A DNA stretch of 32,065 nt, taken from Dyella sp. SG609 (GTDB lineage Bacteria > Pseudomonadota > Gammaproteobacteria > Xanthomonadales > Rhodanobacteraceae). Location of the stretch: assembly GCF_012275375.1 (NCBI RefSeq), contig NZ_JAAZQJ010000020.1, forward strand, positions 1 to 32,065, in the 5' to 3' direction. Under the pieces are notes generated by a model, which saw only the letters and a program-made list of their open reading frames with translations, was not told where the DNA came from and searched no databases. Shown in pieces: positions 31,575-32,065 of this stretch (position 1 is its first letter; each line of letters starts with the position of its first letter). The position numbers were made by a program, and so were the translations under genes.

Positions 31575-31742
31575 ATGAGCCAGATTGGTCAACTGACGTC
31601 GAAGCCTGGATTTAAGGACGTGAAGTTCGAGCGCAAATCCACGGATGCGGCTTCTATTCGGTATTCGATGCCGGCGGTCACGGCTGACGTCCCGACCTTC
31701 ATGCTGCCCAAGCAAGTCACATTCGAGGGCGCACCGCGATAA
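31575..31742 (+). CDS. Very small hypothetical protein (array gene)
   Basis: The 55-aa frame (MSQIGQLTSKPGFKDVKFER, KSTDAASIRYSMPAVTADVP, TFMLPKQVTFEGAPR) follows an AGAGGGAGAA site 8 nt before the ATG. Together with the GFA gene 5 nt downstream it would form the last two-gene unit of the array. Family unknown, and its small size lowers confidence. Confidence 0.5.
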   Translation: MSQIGQLTSKPGFKDVKFERKSTDAASIRYSMPAVTADVPTFMLPKQVTFEGAPR

Positions 31743-31747
31743 ACCCC

Positions 31748-31972
31748 ATGAACCACGAACAACCCACACCATCCCTCCATGGCTCCTGCCACTGCGGCGC
31801 AGTCCTCCTCACGCTTCCAGCAGCGCCCGCGACAGCCACGAGTTGCAACTGCTCGCTCTGCCGCCGCACGGGAGGCATATGGGCTTACTACGAGCTCGGC
31901 TCAGTCTCCATCCAAGGCCACCCCGAGAACACTGAAACCTATGTCTGGGGCGACCGATCTTTACGGAATGTG
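31748..31972 (+). pseudogene. GFA-family (glutathione-dependent formaldehyde-activating) gene, 3'-truncated by IS3
   Basis: The 75 codons encode the start of a GFA zinc-ribbon protein: HGSCHCGAVL (Cys14, Cys16), then SCNCSLCRRTG (Cys33, Cys35, Cys38) and YVWGDRSLRNV. The C-terminal half, which should hold the CPxCG pair, is missing because the IS3 terminus begins at 31973. The frame then reads about 10 IS-derived codons to a stop. Active GFA-type proteins bind zinc and act on small aldehyde or thiol adducts, though most members are uncharacterised. It starts 5 nt after the 55-aa gene. Confidence 0.8.
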
Positions 31973-32065
31973 TGGTACGCCCCCGCTTTCGTAGACGGTT
32001 AGCTACTGGATTTTGAGTTAGCCGCCTCGAACATCATTGGCGCAAGGCCTCCCAGATGTCCATGG
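31973..32065 (-). mobile_element. IS3-family insertion sequence, orfB-side end (partial)
   Basis: The terminus begins TGGTACGCCCCCG at 31973 and matches the opposite terminus at 70-93 at 22 of 24 positions. Only 93 nt are present before the window ends. The element reads on the minus strand, the same orientation as the copy at the left end, and interrupts the GFA gene. Confidence 0.85.
31999..32065 (-). CDS. IS3-family transposase OrfB, C-terminus only
   Basis: Minus-strand translation gives HGHLGGLAPMMFEAANSKSS, then S and a stop at 31999. The H-x-x-LGG-x-x-P-x-x-F/FE-type C-terminus follows the DDE integrase domain in IS3-family OrfB. Only 21 residues are in the window. Confidence 0.75.
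   Translation of the reverse strand, partial: HGHLGGLAPMMFEAANSKSSS

Overview
The window looks like a contig from a GC-rich gammaproteobacterium, most likely Xanthomonadales (Rhodanobacteraceae such as Dyella, Luteibacter or Rhodanobacter). This rests on base composition, codon use and the gene families present; no marker gene in the window settles the genus. Both window ends lie in same-orientation copies of an IS3-family element. Position 93 is the orfA-side terminus of one copy and 31973 is the orfB-side terminus of another. Each copy is cut after about 93 nt, as expected if an assembler stopped at a repeat.

Region 1 (about 94-6385) is the distal end of an integrative, probably conjugative, element. 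It carries a 5'-truncated trbL, an intact trbJ, a 208-aa protein of unknown function, and a three-gene minus-strand operon of unrecognised proteins joined by two ATGA stop/start overlaps. The first operon protein has a D-x18-D-x-K pattern like a PD-(D/E)xK nuclease. The element ends at a 3' tRNA(CAU) fragment (6339-6385) with no 5' half, a typical attachment-site scar. The operon is the best candidate here for an undescribed system, plausibly anti-phage defence, but that role is inferred from its context.

Region 2 (about 6.4-24.25 kb) is high-GC chromosome with mostly ordinary accessory metabolism and regulation. It holds an AraC regulator beside an SDR, a secreted alpha/beta hydrolase beside a decayed TetR regulator, a lipoprotein, a DUF998 membrane protein, a LysR regulator divergent from an NmrA-like protein, a second NmrA-like protein, a secreted protein, a CPBP protease, a second AraC regulator and a DUF2000 protein. 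A lower-GC patch of zinc-ribbon proteins (17.55-18.76 kb) follows, then a small conserved protein, an ABC-2 exporter pair, a YkgJ-type cysteine cluster protein, an SdpR-like ArsR regulator with its membrane partner, DUF1428 and DUF5671.

Region 3 (about 24.3-31.97 kb) is unusual. It is a lower-GC string of small, mostly unrecognised genes, nearly all on the plus strand. Eleven copies of a 24-nt imperfect palindrome (consensus GTCCGCTNTCGACCCGAAGCGGAC) and one half copy separate them. The copies all face the same way and often start within a few bases after a stop codon. Their variants mostly keep base pairing when read as RNA. The layout resembles a gene-cassette array, but the repeat lacks the core sites of an integron attC. 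A yaeQ gene lies in reverse inside the array. The array ends in a GFA-family gene cut by the right-hand IS3 element.
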